64,000 nucleotides of DNA from Burkholderia sp. BCC1644 (GCF_902833225.1 NZ_CADFEI010000018.1:98554-162553); one strand, 5' to 3'; counted from the first letter of the stretch, positions 35,893 to 46,035 are shown. The notes: generated by a model from the letters alone, not told the origin. A program made the numbers and translations.

Positions 35893-37416
35893 TTGAGCGT
35901 TGGCCTGTCGCTCACGCTTGCGATCGCGCTCGGCGCGTCGTTCGCGCTGGACGCGTTTGCGCTACCCCGCGCGCGACGAGTTTCCGGTTCTGCACGGATG
36001 TTGCATGTCCTCGCGCTCGTGTTTTTGACCGGCGCGATGCTGATCGTGACCCGGCGTCTCCTGTTTTCCGCCTGCATTGCGGTCGCGCTGGTCGGCCTGT
36101 TGGCAACGGTGAGCAATGCAAAGTACGAGTCGCTGCGCGAACCGTTTGTTTTTACCGATTTGAGTCTGTTCAGCCAGTTGTTCGCCCATCCCCGGTTGTA
36201 TTTGCCGTTTCTGAGCGTCGGCAAGGTGATCGGAATCGTGATCGGCGTCGTGGCGCTGCTGGGCGGCTTCTTCGCTGAGCGGCCGTTGAGTGGGGGACTC
36301 TGGCAGGTGACGGCGCTCCTCGTGGCGTGTGCGATCGCGACCTGTTGGTTGGTCGCGCGCTTGCCACTTACGCTGAATGCCGGCACGGACCAGCAGCGGC
36401 ATGGCTTTTTCGCGGTATTTGTCGCGTATCTGCTGAATGGCCTGCGGCCCGCGACGCTGCGCGCATTCGAACAGGTTGCGCGGACAGGGCCGTACGCATC
36501 GGGCGCGCCGACTGCAGGCCCTGACGTGATCGTGATCCAGAGCGAGTCGTATTTTGACGCACGGCGTCTTGGCGCGGCGATCGATGCGGTGAATTACCGC
36601 AATCTGGATATCGCGCGCCGGGAGTCCTGCTGCCACGGTGAACTGCTTGTGCCGGCCTGGGGCGCGAACACGATGCGGACGGAGTTTGCGATGCTGAGCG
36701 GACTGACGTCCGCGCGTCTCGGCTACGCCCGTTTCTACCCGTATGCTTTCGTACGGCGAGCGTGTGCAACGATTGCGGCTTGGTTTCGACGGGGCGGTTA
36801 CACGACTGTCGCGATTCATCCGTACTATGCAGACTTCTTCGGAAGGAATCGGGTCTTTCCGTTGCTCGGATTCGACAAATTTCTGGATATTGAAAACTTT
36901 GCCGATGCCCCGCGAGCCGGTCCGTATATTGCCGATTCGGCCGTGTTGGATGCCGTCGTCGATGCGTTGGACGAATCCCGAAGCGCGCCCCGCTTCATCT
37001 TCGCAATGACAATGGAAAACCACGGCCCATTGCACCTCGAGCAGGTTTTACCCGGCGAATCGTCTTCAAGGCATACTCTTGGCGAAGACGCCTCCTGGCG
37101 CGACCTGACAGCATATCTGCGGCACATTGAAAATGCCGACGCAATGATCGGGCGCTTGCTCGATTATTTGCGCACCAGCGATCGTGAAACGGTCGTTTGT
37201 TTCTACGGCGACCACGTCCCCGCGCTGCCTCATGTATTCGAAAAACTGGGCGTTAATCCGCAACACAGCGACTACTTCATTTGGCGGAATTACGGCGCGA
37301 ATACTCCCGAACGCCGGAATCTCGCGGCCGAGGAGCTGGGGGTGGCACTGCTGCATGTGGTACAAGATGACGGAAATCGCGTGGAAGAGCCGCACGCATC
37401 CGAGAAAGCGACATAA
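35893..37416 (+). CDS. wcbQ: LtaS/MdoB-like membrane phosphatase/phosphotransferase (WcbQ)
   Basis: This 507-residue membrane protein has four or so N-terminal TM helices (first about 150 residues) followed by an extracytoplasmic alkaline-phosphatase/sulfatase fold domain. Motifs are DVIVIQSESYFDARRLG (first metal-binding region), GANTMRTEFAMLSGL (candidate Thr nucleophile), MTMENHGPLHLEQ and FYGDHVPALPHVFE. That architecture matches lipoteichoic-acid synthase and MdoB phosphoglycerol transferases more than true sulfatases. The only good start is the TTG at 35893, two bases after the wcbP stop. It may decorate the capsule or its lipid with a phosphoglycerol-type group. Confidence 0.82.
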   Translation: MSVGLSLTLAIALGASFALDAFALPRARRVSGSARMLHVLALVFLTGAMLIVTRRLLFSACIAVALVGLLATVSNAKYESLREPFVFTDLSLFSQLFAHPRLYLPFLSVGKVIGIVIGVVALLGGFFAERPLSGGLWQVTALLVACAIATCWLVARLPLTLNAGTDQQRHGFFAVFVAYLLNGLRPATLRAFEQVARTGPYASGAPTAGPDVIVIQSESYFDARRLGAAIDAVNYRNLDIARRESCCHGELLVPAWGANTMRTEFAMLSGLTSARLGYARFYPYAFVRRACATIAAWFRRGGYTTVAIHPYYADFFGRNRVFPLLGFDKFLDIENFADAPRAGPYIADSAVLDAVVDALDESRSAPRFIFAMTMENHGPLHLEQVLPGESSSRHTLGEDASWRDLTAYLRHIENADAMIGRLLDYLRTSDRETVVCFYGDHVPALPHVFEKLGVNPQHSDYFIWRNYGANTPERRNLAAEELGVALLHVVQDDGNRVEEPHASEKAT

Positions 37417-37419
37417 AAG

Positions 37420-40400
37420 ATGAACAGTAAGATTGCAATAATTGGGGTGGCTTGTCGGTTTCCCGGGAGCGCTAACAATCTTGGCGACTTCTGGCAGCTG
37501 CTGCGCGACGAACGCGACGCAGTGACCGAAATCCCAGCCGACCGCTTCGGCACCGATTTCTACCAGCACCCGTCCAAGCGCGAACCGGGCAAGAGCTACA
37601 CGTTCTCGGCCGGCGTGCTCGACAACGTCGCCGGCTTCGATGCCGCGTTCTTCGGCATTTCCCCGCGCGAAGCGGCCCAGATGGATCCGCAGCAGCGCCT
37701 GTTGCTCGAACTCGCATGGGAGGCGTTCGAGGACGCGGGCGTGCGCCCGGCCGACATGCGCGGCAGCAACTGCGGCGTCTTCGTCGGCGCCGCCAGCATG
37801 GATTACGGCAACCGCAACATGGACGATCTGAACGTGATCGATCCGTATTCGGCGACCGGCAACACACTGAGCATCGCGTCGAACCGCGTGTCCTACCTGT
37901 TCGACCTGCGCGGCCCGAGCATGTCCGTCGATACGGCATGCTCGTCGTCGCTCGTCGCACTCCACCAGGCCGTCAAGGCGCTGCAATCCGGCGAAGCCGA
38001 TGTGGCGCTCGCGGGCGGCGTCAATCTGCTGCTGCACCCGTTCGGCTTCGTCAGCTTCTCCAAGGCGTCGATGCTGTCGCCGCGCGGCCGTTGCCGCGCG
38101 TTCGATGCAACCGGCGACGGCTATGTCCGCTCCGAAGGCGGCGCATTCGTGCTGCTCAAGCCGCTCGATCGCGCGCTCGCCGACGGCGACACGATCCATG
38201 CGGTCATCGCCGGCTCCGGCGTGAACTCCGTGGGCCACTCGCCGGGCGGCATCAGCGTGCCGGGCGCGGCCGCGCAAGCGTCGCTGCTGCGCAGCGTCTA
38301 CGCGCGCGCAGGCATCGATCCGCAATCGCTCGCGTACCTCGAGGCGCACGGCACCGGCACGGCGGTCGGCGATCCGATCGAGGCGCGTGCGCTGATCGAC
38401 GTCGTGTCGGGCGAGCGCCCGGCGGGCCGTCCGCTGCTCATCGGCTCGGTGAAGACCAACATCGGCCACCTTGAAACGGCCTCCGGCATGGCCGGCCTGC
38501 TGAAGGCCGTGCTGTGCCTGAAGCATCGCGCGGTGCCGCGCTCGCTGCATTTCGTCACGCCCAATCCTGGCATCGATTTCGACGGCGGGCGCCTGCGCGT
38601 CGTCGATCGCTACATGCCGCTCGAAGCGGGTGACGCGCCGCTGACGGTTGGTGTCAACTCGTTCGGCTTCGGTGGGACGAACGCACACGTCGTGCTGACC
38701 GAGGCACCGGCTGCAAACGAGACGTCGACGGCCGCGCCCGAGCCGGCTCACGCACAGTTGTCTCCGCTCGTGCTGACCGCGCGCAGCGCGGCGGCGCTCG
38801 GCGCGCTCGCGGGCCGCTATCTGGCGATGCTCGACAACGGTGGCGACTGGCAGACGCTTGCCGCCACGGCCGTACGTCGTCGCCAATGGCTCGAGCATCG
38901 CGCGATCGTCGCACCGGCCGAGGTTGCCGAAGGCCGTGCGGCGCTTGCGGCACTGGCCCAGCCGGCACCGGAAGGCCTGCCTGCCTGCGTGGCAACCGGC
39001 CAGGCGCCCGCCGACGCGCTGCGCACCGCGCTCGTTTTCTCGGGCAACGGTTGCCAGTGGGTCGGTATGGGCAACGAACTCTATGCGGAGAACGCCGTCT
39101 TCCGCGCGGCGCTCGACGAAGTCGACGCGCTGTGGTGTGCCGACGGCAGCCCGTCGCTCGTCGACGTGATGCGCGGTGGCCCGAGCGCGGAATGGCTGGC
39201 CGGCGCGGGCGCCGAGTGGCTCGCCGCGACGGAGAACGCGCAGCCGCTGCTGTTCGCGATCCAGGTCGGCATGATCCGGGTGATCGACGCACGCGGGATG
39301 CGTTACGACGCGGCGATCGGCCATAGCGTCGGCGAAATTGCCGCGGCGTGGGTGACGGGCGCGCTGTCGCTCGGCGACGCGGTGCGCGTAATCAAGATCC
39401 GCAGCCGCGCGCAGGCGATGACGCGCGGCAGCGGCCGGATGGCCGCCGTCGGCATCGACGACGCGGCGGCGCGCGAACTGATCGCACGCCACGGGCTTGC
39501 GCGCCGTGTCGAGATCGCCGGCATCAACAGCCCCGACGCAGTCACGCTCGCAGGCGAACTGCAGGGCTTGCAGGCACTGGAAGCGGCGCTGCGCGGCAGC
39601 GGCAAGTTCTTCCAGATGCTGGATCTCGACTACGCGTTCCACAGCAGCCACATGGATCGCATCGAGCCGGTCGTGCTGGCCGAACTGGCGAGCCTGCGGC
39701 CGCAACCGGGCAACGGCGCGTTCGTGTCGACCGTGACCGGCGGCGCGCTTTCCGGCACCGAGCTCGACGCGCGCTACTGGTGGCGCAATATCCGCGAGCC
39801 CGTGCGCTTCGGCGACGGCATCGCGTACCTGATCGAGCAGGGCGTCCGGCTGTTCGTCGAAGTGTCGCCGCATTCGATCCTGCGCACGTACGTGAAGCAG
39901 GCGTTCACGGCTGCCGGCGCGACCGGTACGGTGCTGCCGACGCTCAAGCGCGATCACGGCAGCGCGGCGACGCTGCGGCAGGCGATTCTCGCGGCGATCG
40001 CGCACGGCGCGAGCGTCGATCCCGACCGCTTTGCACCGGGCACGTCGCGTGCGGCATTGCCGTCCTATCCGTGGCAGCGCGACCGCTTCTGGCTGACGCC
40101 GACCGTCGAAGGCTACGGCCTCGTCAATCGTCGCCGCGAGCATCCGCTGCTCGGCTATCGGCTGCATGAACACGCGTTCGGTTGGGAAAACCAGCTCGAT
40201 CCGGCGAAGCTGCCGATGCTGGCCGATCACGTCGTCGATGGCGGCGTGGCGTTCCCGGGGGCGGGTTACGTGGAAATGGCGCTCGCCGCGGCGCGTACGT
40301 TCTTCGATGCGCCGGATGCGGCACTCGAAAACGTCGAGATCCGCACGCCGGTCGTGTTCCAGCCGCAGCAGGCGAAGCTGTTCCGGCTCGTGATCGAGCC

Positions 40401-43400
40401 GCGTACCGCGACCTTCACGATCGAGACGCGCGACCGGATGTCCAACGGCGCATGGACGCTGAACGTGACGGGGCGGATGCTGGAAAGCGGCAGCGCGCTC
40501 GGCGCGGCGCGCGTCGTGCCGTCCGGCACGCTCGAGCGCCTGCTCGCGGTGCCGGCCGCCGACGGCGACACGCTGTATGCGAACACCGCAGCCATCGGCC
40601 TCGCGTACGGGCCGGCGTTCCGCTGGGTCCGTACCGTGCGGGTCGCCGCAGGCGACGATGCGGCGCTGGCCGACGTCTCGGCGCCCGCCGCATGCGGCGA
40701 TGCGCGGGCGCTGTCAGCCTATCTGCTGCATCCGGCGCTGATGGACAGCGGGTTTCATCCGCTGTTCGCGCTGCTTGCCGCGCACGCGCGCGACGGCGAG
40801 CATCCGGCTTACGTGCCGGTGCAGATCGGCCGCGTCGACTATCTGCGCGGCGACACGGTCGCGCGCGTACTCGCGCGGATCGACCGGCGCAGCCCGCATT
40901 CGGTCGTCGCGCATTTCGAATTCCTCGACGCGCAGGGCGCAATCGTCGCGCGGCTCGGCGCTTGCCGGTTCCGGCGCGTCGATCTCGTCGGCCGCCGGCA
41001 GAACCTGCCCGCGCGCTTCGTGTACCGCCTCGAAGAAGTGCCGCTGCCGGGCGACGTCGATGCAGCCGGTCTGCCGGCGCCCGACGCGCTGCTCACGCAA
41101 GCGGTCGCCCGGCTCGATACGACCGAGGACGACGGTCGCCGCACGCAGCATCTGACCGAAATCCTGCCGCTGCTCGACGTGCTCGCGAGCCTTTACGTGC
41201 TTCGCGCGTTCGATGCGCTCGACGCATTCGCCGGCACGTGGCAGCCGGCGCCCGGGCGTGCGGCGCTGACGGCACGTCTTGCCGACATGCTCGTCGAGGA
41301 CGGCCTGGCTCATCGCGACGGCGAGCGCCTCGTGCGCGACGACGCGGCGTGCGCGGCGTTGCCGCCGCTCGACGAGCTGTGGCGCGGGCTGCTGGCCGAA
41401 TCGCCGGGGCACGTGGCCGAGTTGACGCTGCTCGCGCATTGCGGCGCGGCGTTGGCCGACGTGCTGAGCGGCGCGAAGGATGGCGCACGCTGGCTGTCGC
41501 CGACCGGGCACAGCCTGGTCGAGCAACTCCTGGCCGCATCGCCGACCTGGCAGCACGTGCATGCACTGCTGACGGCCGGCGTCGAGCAGGCGGTCGACGC
41601 ATGGCAGCCGGCGCGCCGGCTGCGCGTGCTCGAACTGGGCGCGACGGACGGTGACGTGCTGCAGACGCTCGGCATGCATCTCGCGGCCGCGCGCTGCGAT
41701 CACACGATCGCCGCGACGGCCGGCCAGCTGGCCGGGTTCGACACGGACGCGGAAGCGGCGGTGCGCACGGTGGCACTGCAGTCGGGCGAGCGGCTGTCGC
41801 TGTCGGCCGATGACGCAGGGCCTTACGACCTGATCGTCGCGAACCGTGCGTTGAGCGGCCGTCACGATGTGGCCGATGCGCTGAATGCGATGCGGTCGTG
41901 GCTCGCGCCGGGCGGATTGCTGCTGCTGGCCGAGTCGCGCCGCGGCCGCTTCTCCGACATCGTGTTCGCCCCGCAGGTGGCGTCGACGGAAGCCGATGCA
42001 CCCGTGCCGCTGGCGCCGGCGGATCTCGAGGCGGCGCTCGCCCGCGCGGGCTACGTCGACGTCGTGCGGCACGTCGAGCAGTCGCTCGACCTGGACGGCA
42101 CGCCGACGTTCGTCGTCGCGCGCAATCCGGCGAACACGGTTGCTGCACAACGTGGCGATGACCCGAGCGATCTCGATACGCTCGCACGCCACGAACACTG
42201 GCTCGTGATGCACGCGCCGGATGCGGTCGGCGGTTTCGGCGGGCAACTGGCCGATGCGCTGGCGCAGGCGGGCTATCCGGCCGATATCGTGGACATCACG
42301 CACGCGGCCGACGCGATTGCGTCGCTGCCGGCCGGGCAGCCGGCGCACGTCGTGTTCTGCGCACCGGAAACGCCACTCGCCGAAGCCGCGACGGGCGACA
42401 GCCTGATGACCGCGCAGCGTCACGGTGCGATCGCGCTGGCGGCACTCGTTCGCGTGCTCGGCGCGCAGCCGAACGCGGCCACGCGATTGACCGTCGTCAC
42501 GCGCGGCGGGGCGCCGTTTGCCGGGGCCGCGAGTGCGCACCCGGAACAGGCGACGCTGTGGGGCCTCGGTCGCGTTCTCGCGAACGAGCATCCCGAACTC
42601 GCATGCCGCCTGATCGACGTCGATCGCGCGGCGGACGGGATTTCCGATGCGCTGATTCGCGAGCTGACGGGCTCGGCGGTCGAGGAAGAGGTCGTCCTGA
42701 GCGCACACGGGCGGCTGGTGCCGCGCATGCTGACGGCCGTGCAGGCCGCGGCTCGCAGCGAAGGCGCGATCGCTCGCGCATCGGTGCTCGCGTTCGATGC
42801 ACCGGGCTCGTTGCGCAATCTCGAATGGTTTGCGTTGCCCGCAAGCGCGCTGGGCGAGGACGAGGTGGAGATCGAGCCGGTTGCCACCGGCCTGAATTTC
42901 CGCGACGTGATGTACGCGATGGGGCTCTTGTCCGATGAAGCGGTCGAGACCGGCTTCGCGGGCGCAACGATCGGCATGGAGCTGTCCGGGCGCGTGGTCC
43001 GGGTCGGCCCTGCCGTGACGGCATTTGCGCCGGGCGATGCGGTTCTCGGCTTCGCGCCGGCGTCGTTCGCGACGCGCGTCAGGACGCGCGCGCAAGCGAT
43101 CGCGCTGAAACCCGAACGCCTGTCGTTCGAGGAAGCGGCGACCGTGCCGACCACGTTCTTCACCGCGTATTACGCGCTCGTCGAACTGGCGCGGCTGCGC
43201 CGCGGCGAACGCGTGCTCGTGCACGGCGGCGCGGGCGGCGTCGGGATCGCCGCGATCCAGCTCGCGCGCCATTTCGGCGCGGAAGTATTCGCGACGGCCG
43301 GCAGCGACGAGAAGCGCGAGTTCGTGCGCCTGCTCGGCGCCGACCACGTGCTCGATTCGCGCAGCCTCGCGTTCGCGGACGAGATCCGGGCCATGACGGG

Positions 43401-45057
43401 CGGGCAGGGCATCGACATCGTGCTGAATTCGCTGGCCGGCGAAGCGATGGTGCGCAGCATCGACACGCTGCGGCCGTTCGGGCGTTTCCTCGAACTCGGC
43501 AAGCGCGATTTCTACGAAAACAGCCATATCGGGCTGCGGCCGTTCCGCAACAACATCAGCTATTTCGGCATCGATGCCGACCAGTTGATGGGCGCGTTGC
43601 CGGAGCTGACCGAACGGCTGTTCGGCGAAGTGATGGCGCTGTTCGCGGCAGGCGTGCTGCATCCGCTGCCGTATCGCGCGTTCCCTGCCGAACGGGCCGA
43701 GGATGCGTTCCGCTACATGCAGCAGGCGCGCCAGATCGGCAAGGTGCTCGTGACCTACCCGTCCGGCACGCCGGCGCCGACGCGCGGCGTCTCGGGCGCG
43801 GGTTCGCTCGCGCTCGATCCGCACGGCGCATACCTGGTGATCGGCGGCACGGGCGGGCTCGGCTTCGCGAGCGCGCGCTGGATGGTCGAGCGCGGCGCAC
43901 GCCGGCTGACGCTGGCGAGCCGCTCCGGCGAACTCGCCGCCGCGGCGCGCGACGAAGTCGCGTGCTGGCGCGACACGCTGGGCGTCACCGTCGACGTCGT
44001 GTCGTGCGATGTGACCGATGCCGCAGCGGTCGATGCGATGATTGCCGCGATCGTCCGGCGCGATGTTCCGCTGAAGGGTGTGCTGCATTCCGCGATGTCG
44101 ATCGACGACGGTCTCGTGCGCAATCTCGACGATGCGCGCATGGCTGCGGTGCTCGCACCGAAGGTGGCCGGCGCATGGAACCTGCATCGTGCGACGCGCG
44201 GGCTGCCGCTCGACCTGTTCGTGGTCTATTCGTCGGCGACGACCTATCTCGGCAATCCGGGGCAATCGAACTACGTCGCGGCCAACAGCTTCCTGGAAGC
44301 GCTCGTCGAACATCGCCGCGCGGCAGGGCTGCCCGGCACGTTCATGGCCTGGGGGCCGCTCGAGGACGTCGGTTTCCTCGCCCGCCATGCCGATACGCGC
44401 GAAGCATTGCAGTCGCGGATCGGCGGTGCGTCGATCACGTCCGACGAGGCGATGATCGCGCTCGAGCGCACGCTGGTCGCGGGGGCGGCCGGCGAAGCCG
44501 TGGTCCGGCTCGACTGGCATGCGGTGGCGCGCGGGATGCCGGCCGCGAAGGCGCGCCGGTATTCGCTGCTGCAGTCGCATGCGAGCGGCGGCGATGTGCG
44601 CGACGGCGGCACGCAGCTGCGCGAAGAGGTGCTCGCGTTGCCGCGCGACGAAGCGATCGCGCTGGTTGCGCGGACGCTGCAGGCGCAGATCGCGCGGATT
44701 CTGCACATGACGCCCGATCGCATCGCACTCGACAAGTCGGTGCTCGACATGGGCATGGATTCGCTGATGGGGATGGAGCTCGGCCTCGCGGTCGAGGAAG
44801 CGTTCGAGGTCAAGCTGTCGGTGATGGCGATTGCCGAGGGCGCGTCGGTGACGACGCTGGCCGGACGCATCGTCGATTCGATCGGCGCGTCGGCCGATGC
44901 CGATGCCGACGCCGGCTCGGCAACCGATGCCGCGCACGAGGCCGTCGCGGCGCTTGCCGCGAAGCATGCGATCGACGGCGAAGCGCGCGCGCTGCTCGAC
45001 ACGCGGCCGGCGCCCGTCGCCGGTCATGCGTCGCCGACGCTGGAGGTGGCTCGATGA
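37420..45057 (+). CDS. wcbR: highly reducing type I polyketide/fatty acid synthase (WcbR)
   Basis: This is a 2545-residue single-module synthase. KS has Cys174, His310 and His350; AT has Ser636 (GHSVGE) and YAFHS at 738-742; DH has His937 (DHVVDGGVAFPGAG) and Asp1109; a weak methyltransferase-like region (ELGATDG 1405-1411) is followed by a structural pseudo-KR segment (about 1590-1760). ER binds NADPH at HGGAGGVG (1935-1942), KR has GGTGGLG near 2144 and Tyr2285, and ACP carries Ser2448 (GMDSLM). There is no thioesterase. The domain set resembles mycocerosic-acid-synthase-type enzymes and should build a fully reduced acyl chain. Release is probably by the alpha-oxoamine synthase WcbT. It follows wcbQ by 3 bp and overlaps wcbS by 4 bp. 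Confidence 0.95.
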   Translation: MNSKIAIIGVACRFPGSANNLGDFWQLLRDERDAVTEIPADRFGTDFYQHPSKREPGKSYTFSAGVLDNVAGFDAAFFGISPREAAQMDPQQRLLLELAWEAFEDAGVRPADMRGSNCGVFVGAASMDYGNRNMDDLNVIDPYSATGNTLSIASNRVSYLFDLRGPSMSVDTACSSSLVALHQAVKALQSGEADVALAGGVNLLLHPFGFVSFSKASMLSPRGRCRAFDATGDGYVRSEGGAFVLLKPLDRALADGDTIHAVIAGSGVNSVGHSPGGISVPGAAAQASLLRSVYARAGIDPQSLAYLEAHGTGTAVGDPIEARALIDVVSGERPAGRPLLIGSVKTNIGHLETASGMAGLLKAVLCLKHRAVPRSLHFVTPNPGIDFDGGRLRVVDRYMPLEAGDAPLTVGVNSFGFGGTNAHVVLTEAPAANETSTAAPEPAHAQLSPLVLTARSAAALGALAGRYLAMLDNGGDWQTLAATAVRRRQWLEHRAIVAPAEVAEGRAALAALAQPAPEGLPACVATGQAPADALRTALVFSGNGCQWVGMGNELYAENAVFRAALDEVDALWCADGSPSLVDVMRGGPSAEWLAGAGAEWLAATENAQPLLFAIQVGMIRVIDARGMRYDAAIGHSVGEIAAAWVTGALSLGDAVRVIKIRSRAQAMTRGSGRMAAVGIDDAAARELIARHGLARRVEIAGINSPDAVTLAGELQGLQALEAALRGSGKFFQMLDLDYAFHSSHMDRIEPVVLAELASLRPQPGNGAFVSTVTGGALSGTELDARYWWRNIREPVRFGDGIAYLIEQGVRLFVEVSPHSILRTYVKQAFTAAGATGTVLPTLKRDHGSAATLRQAILAAIAHGASVDPDRFAPGTSRAALPSYPWQRDRFWLTPTVEGYGLVNRRREHPLLGYRLHEHAFGWENQLDPAKLPMLADHVVDGGVAFPGAGYVEMALAAARTFFDAPDAALENVEIRTPVVFQPQQAKLFRLVIEPRTATFTIETRDRMSNGAWTLNVTGRMLESGSALGAARVVPSGTLERLLAVPAADGDTLYANTAAIGLAYGPAFRWVRTVRVAAGDDAALADVSAPAACGDARALSAYLLHPALMDSGFHPLFALLAAHARDGEHPAYVPVQIGRVDYLRGDTVARVLARIDRRSPHSVVAHFEFLDAQGAIVARLGACRFRRVDLVGRRQNLPARFVYRLEEVPLPGDVDAAGLPAPDALLTQAVARLDTTEDDGRRTQHLTEILPLLDVLASLYVLRAFDALDAFAGTWQPAPGRAALTARLADMLVEDGLAHRDGERLVRDDAACAALPPLDELWRGLLAESPGHVAELTLLAHCGAALADVLSGAKDGARWLSPTGHSLVEQLLAASPTWQHVHALLTAGVEQAVDAWQPARRLRVLELGATDGDVLQTLGMHLAAARCDHTIAATAGQLAGFDTDAEAAVRTVALQSGERLSLSADDAGPYDLIVANRALSGRHDVADALNAMRSWLAPGGLLLLAESRRGRFSDIVFAPQVASTEADAPVPLAPADLEAALARAGYVDVVRHVEQSLDLDGTPTFVVARNPANTVAAQRGDDPSDLDTLARHEHWLVMHAPDAVGGFGGQLADALAQAGYPADIVDITHAADAIASLPAGQPAHVVFCAPETPLAEAATGDSLMTAQRHGAIALAALVRVLGAQPNAATRLTVVTRGGAPFAGAASAHPEQATLWGLGRVLANEHPELACRLIDVDRAADGISDALIRELTGSAVEEEVVLSAHGRLVPRMLTAVQAAARSEGAIARASVLAFDAPGSLRNLEWFALPASALGEDEVEIEPVATGLNFRDVMYAMGLLSDEAVETGFAGATIGMELSGRVVRVGPAVTAFAPGDAVLGFAPASFATRVRTRAQAIALKPERLSFEEAATVPTTFFTAYYALVELARLRRGERVLVHGGAGGVGIAAIQLARHFGAEVFATAGSDEKREFVRLLGADHVLDSRSLAFADEIRAMTGGQGIDIVLNSLAGEAMVRSIDTLRPFGRFLELGKRDFYENSHIGLRPFRNNISYFGIDADQLMGALPELTERLFGEVMALFAAGVLHPLPYRAFPAERAEDAFRYMQQARQIGKVLVTYPSGTPAPTRGVSGAGSLALDPHGAYLVIGGTGGLGFASARWMVERGARRLTLASRSGELAAAARDEVACWRDTLGVTVDVVSCDVTDAAAVDAMIAAIVRRDVPLKGVLHSAMSIDDGLVRNLDDARMAAVLAPKVAGAWNLHRATRGLPLDLFVVYSSATTYLGNPGQSNYVAANSFLEALVEHRRAAGLPGTFMAWGPLEDVGFLARHADTREALQSRIGGASITSDEAMIALERTLVAGAAGEAVVRLDWHAVARGMPAAKARRYSLLQSHASGGDVRDGGTQLREEVLALPRDEAIALVARTLQAQIARILHMTPDRIALDKSVLDMGMDSLMGMELGLAVEEAFEVKLSVMAIAEGASVTTLAGRIVDSIGASADADADAGSATDAAHEAVAALAAKHAIDGEARALLDTRPAPVAGHASPTLEVAR

Positions 45058-45971
45058 GCGCGCCGGCCGGCTGGGCAACGCGCCAGGGTACGCTGGCACG
45101 GCCGCTGACGATCGACGGGCACGGGCTGCACACGGGTCGCCGGGTGGGCGTGCGGATTCTGCCCGCACGTCCGGAAGACGGCGTGGCGGGCATCGCGTTC
45201 CGTCGCGTCGCGCACGGGCGCACGCTCGCGACGCTGCCGGTCGATCCCGCGCTGCGCCGCGCGCAGCCGCTTTGCACGATGCTGCGCAATGCCGACGGCG
45301 TCGGCGTGCGCACGATCGAGCATCTGCTCGCGTCGCTGCTCGCGTGCGAGATCGATCACGCGATCGTCGAGCTCGATGCGGAGGAAGTGCCGATTCTCGA
45401 CGGCAGCGCAACGCCGTGGGTCGATGCGGTCCGTGCGTGCGGCCGCGTCGCGCTCGATGCGCCGAAGCGCTTCATCCGCGTGCTGCGGCCCGTCGTCGTC
45501 ACGGACGGCGAGGGTGACCAGCGGCGCGAAATGCGGATCGAGCCGGCGCCGCGTTACGAACTGAGCGTGCGCAACGACCTGCGCGGCTTCGGCGACATGC
45601 ACTGGGACGGTGCGCTGACGCCGGCCGCGTTCGAAACCGAAATCGCGCCGTCGCGCTCGTACGGGCGTGTGAAGTGGGCCGTGCCGGCGATCGTCGCCGG
45701 CTATCTGCGCGGCGTGCCGATCCTGCGCGGCGCGCGGCCGTCCTGTACCGCGTCCATCGTCGGCAGCCGCGTGCTGGGCGGCATGCGCTTGCCGGAGGAG
45801 TTCGTCCGGCACCGCGTGCTCGACCTGGTCGGCGATCTCGCACTGGCCGGCGCGCCGCTGCTGGCGCGCGTGAGCGCGTTGCGGCCGAGCCACGAGATGA
45901 ATTTCAGGCTGGTCGATGCGCTGCTGGCCGCGCCCGACGCGTGGCAGTGGGCCGAGTTTTCCGACGCGTGA
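45054..45971 (+). CDS. wcbS: LpxC-family deacetylase paralogue (WcbS)
   Basis: This 305-residue protein is homologous to UDP-3-O-acyl-GlcNAc deacetylase. All catalytic positions are present: Glu89-His90 in RTIEHLLASL, His253 and Asp257 in RHRVLDLVGD, and His280 in RPSHEMNF, with the same 27-residue spacing between the last two His as in E. coli LpxC. It should therefore be an active zinc amidase. Being in a capsule operon between a PKS and an alpha-oxoamine synthase, it probably deacylates a lipid or sugar other than the lipid A precursor. The start overlaps the wcbR stop as ATGA. Confidence 0.9.
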   Translation: MSAPAGWATRQGTLARPLTIDGHGLHTGRRVGVRILPARPEDGVAGIAFRRVAHGRTLATLPVDPALRRAQPLCTMLRNADGVGVRTIEHLLASLLACEIDHAIVELDAEEVPILDGSATPWVDAVRACGRVALDAPKRFIRVLRPVVVTDGEGDQRREMRIEPAPRYELSVRNDLRGFGDMHWDGALTPAAFETEIAPSRSYGRVKWAVPAIVAGYLRGVPILRGARPSCTASIVGSRVLGGMRLPEEFVRHRVLDLVGDLALAGAPLLARVSALRPSHEMNFRLVDALLAAPDAWQWAEFSDA

Positions 45972-46035
45972 CACCACGCTTTTTAAAAATACGCGGCGTA
46001 ACATAGCGCCTTTTCGAGATACAGCGAAGGAAGCA

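Noticed and set aside
37066..40230. 1054-codon open frame on the minus strand
   Set aside because: It lies antisense to wcbQ/wcbR, with Arg-rich composition and no domains. It is a shadow of the real genes.
40714..45411. 1565-codon open frame on the minus strand
   Set aside because: It is antisense to the PKS gene. It comes from the extreme third-position GC bias, has Arg/His-rich low-complexity translation and no recognisable domain.
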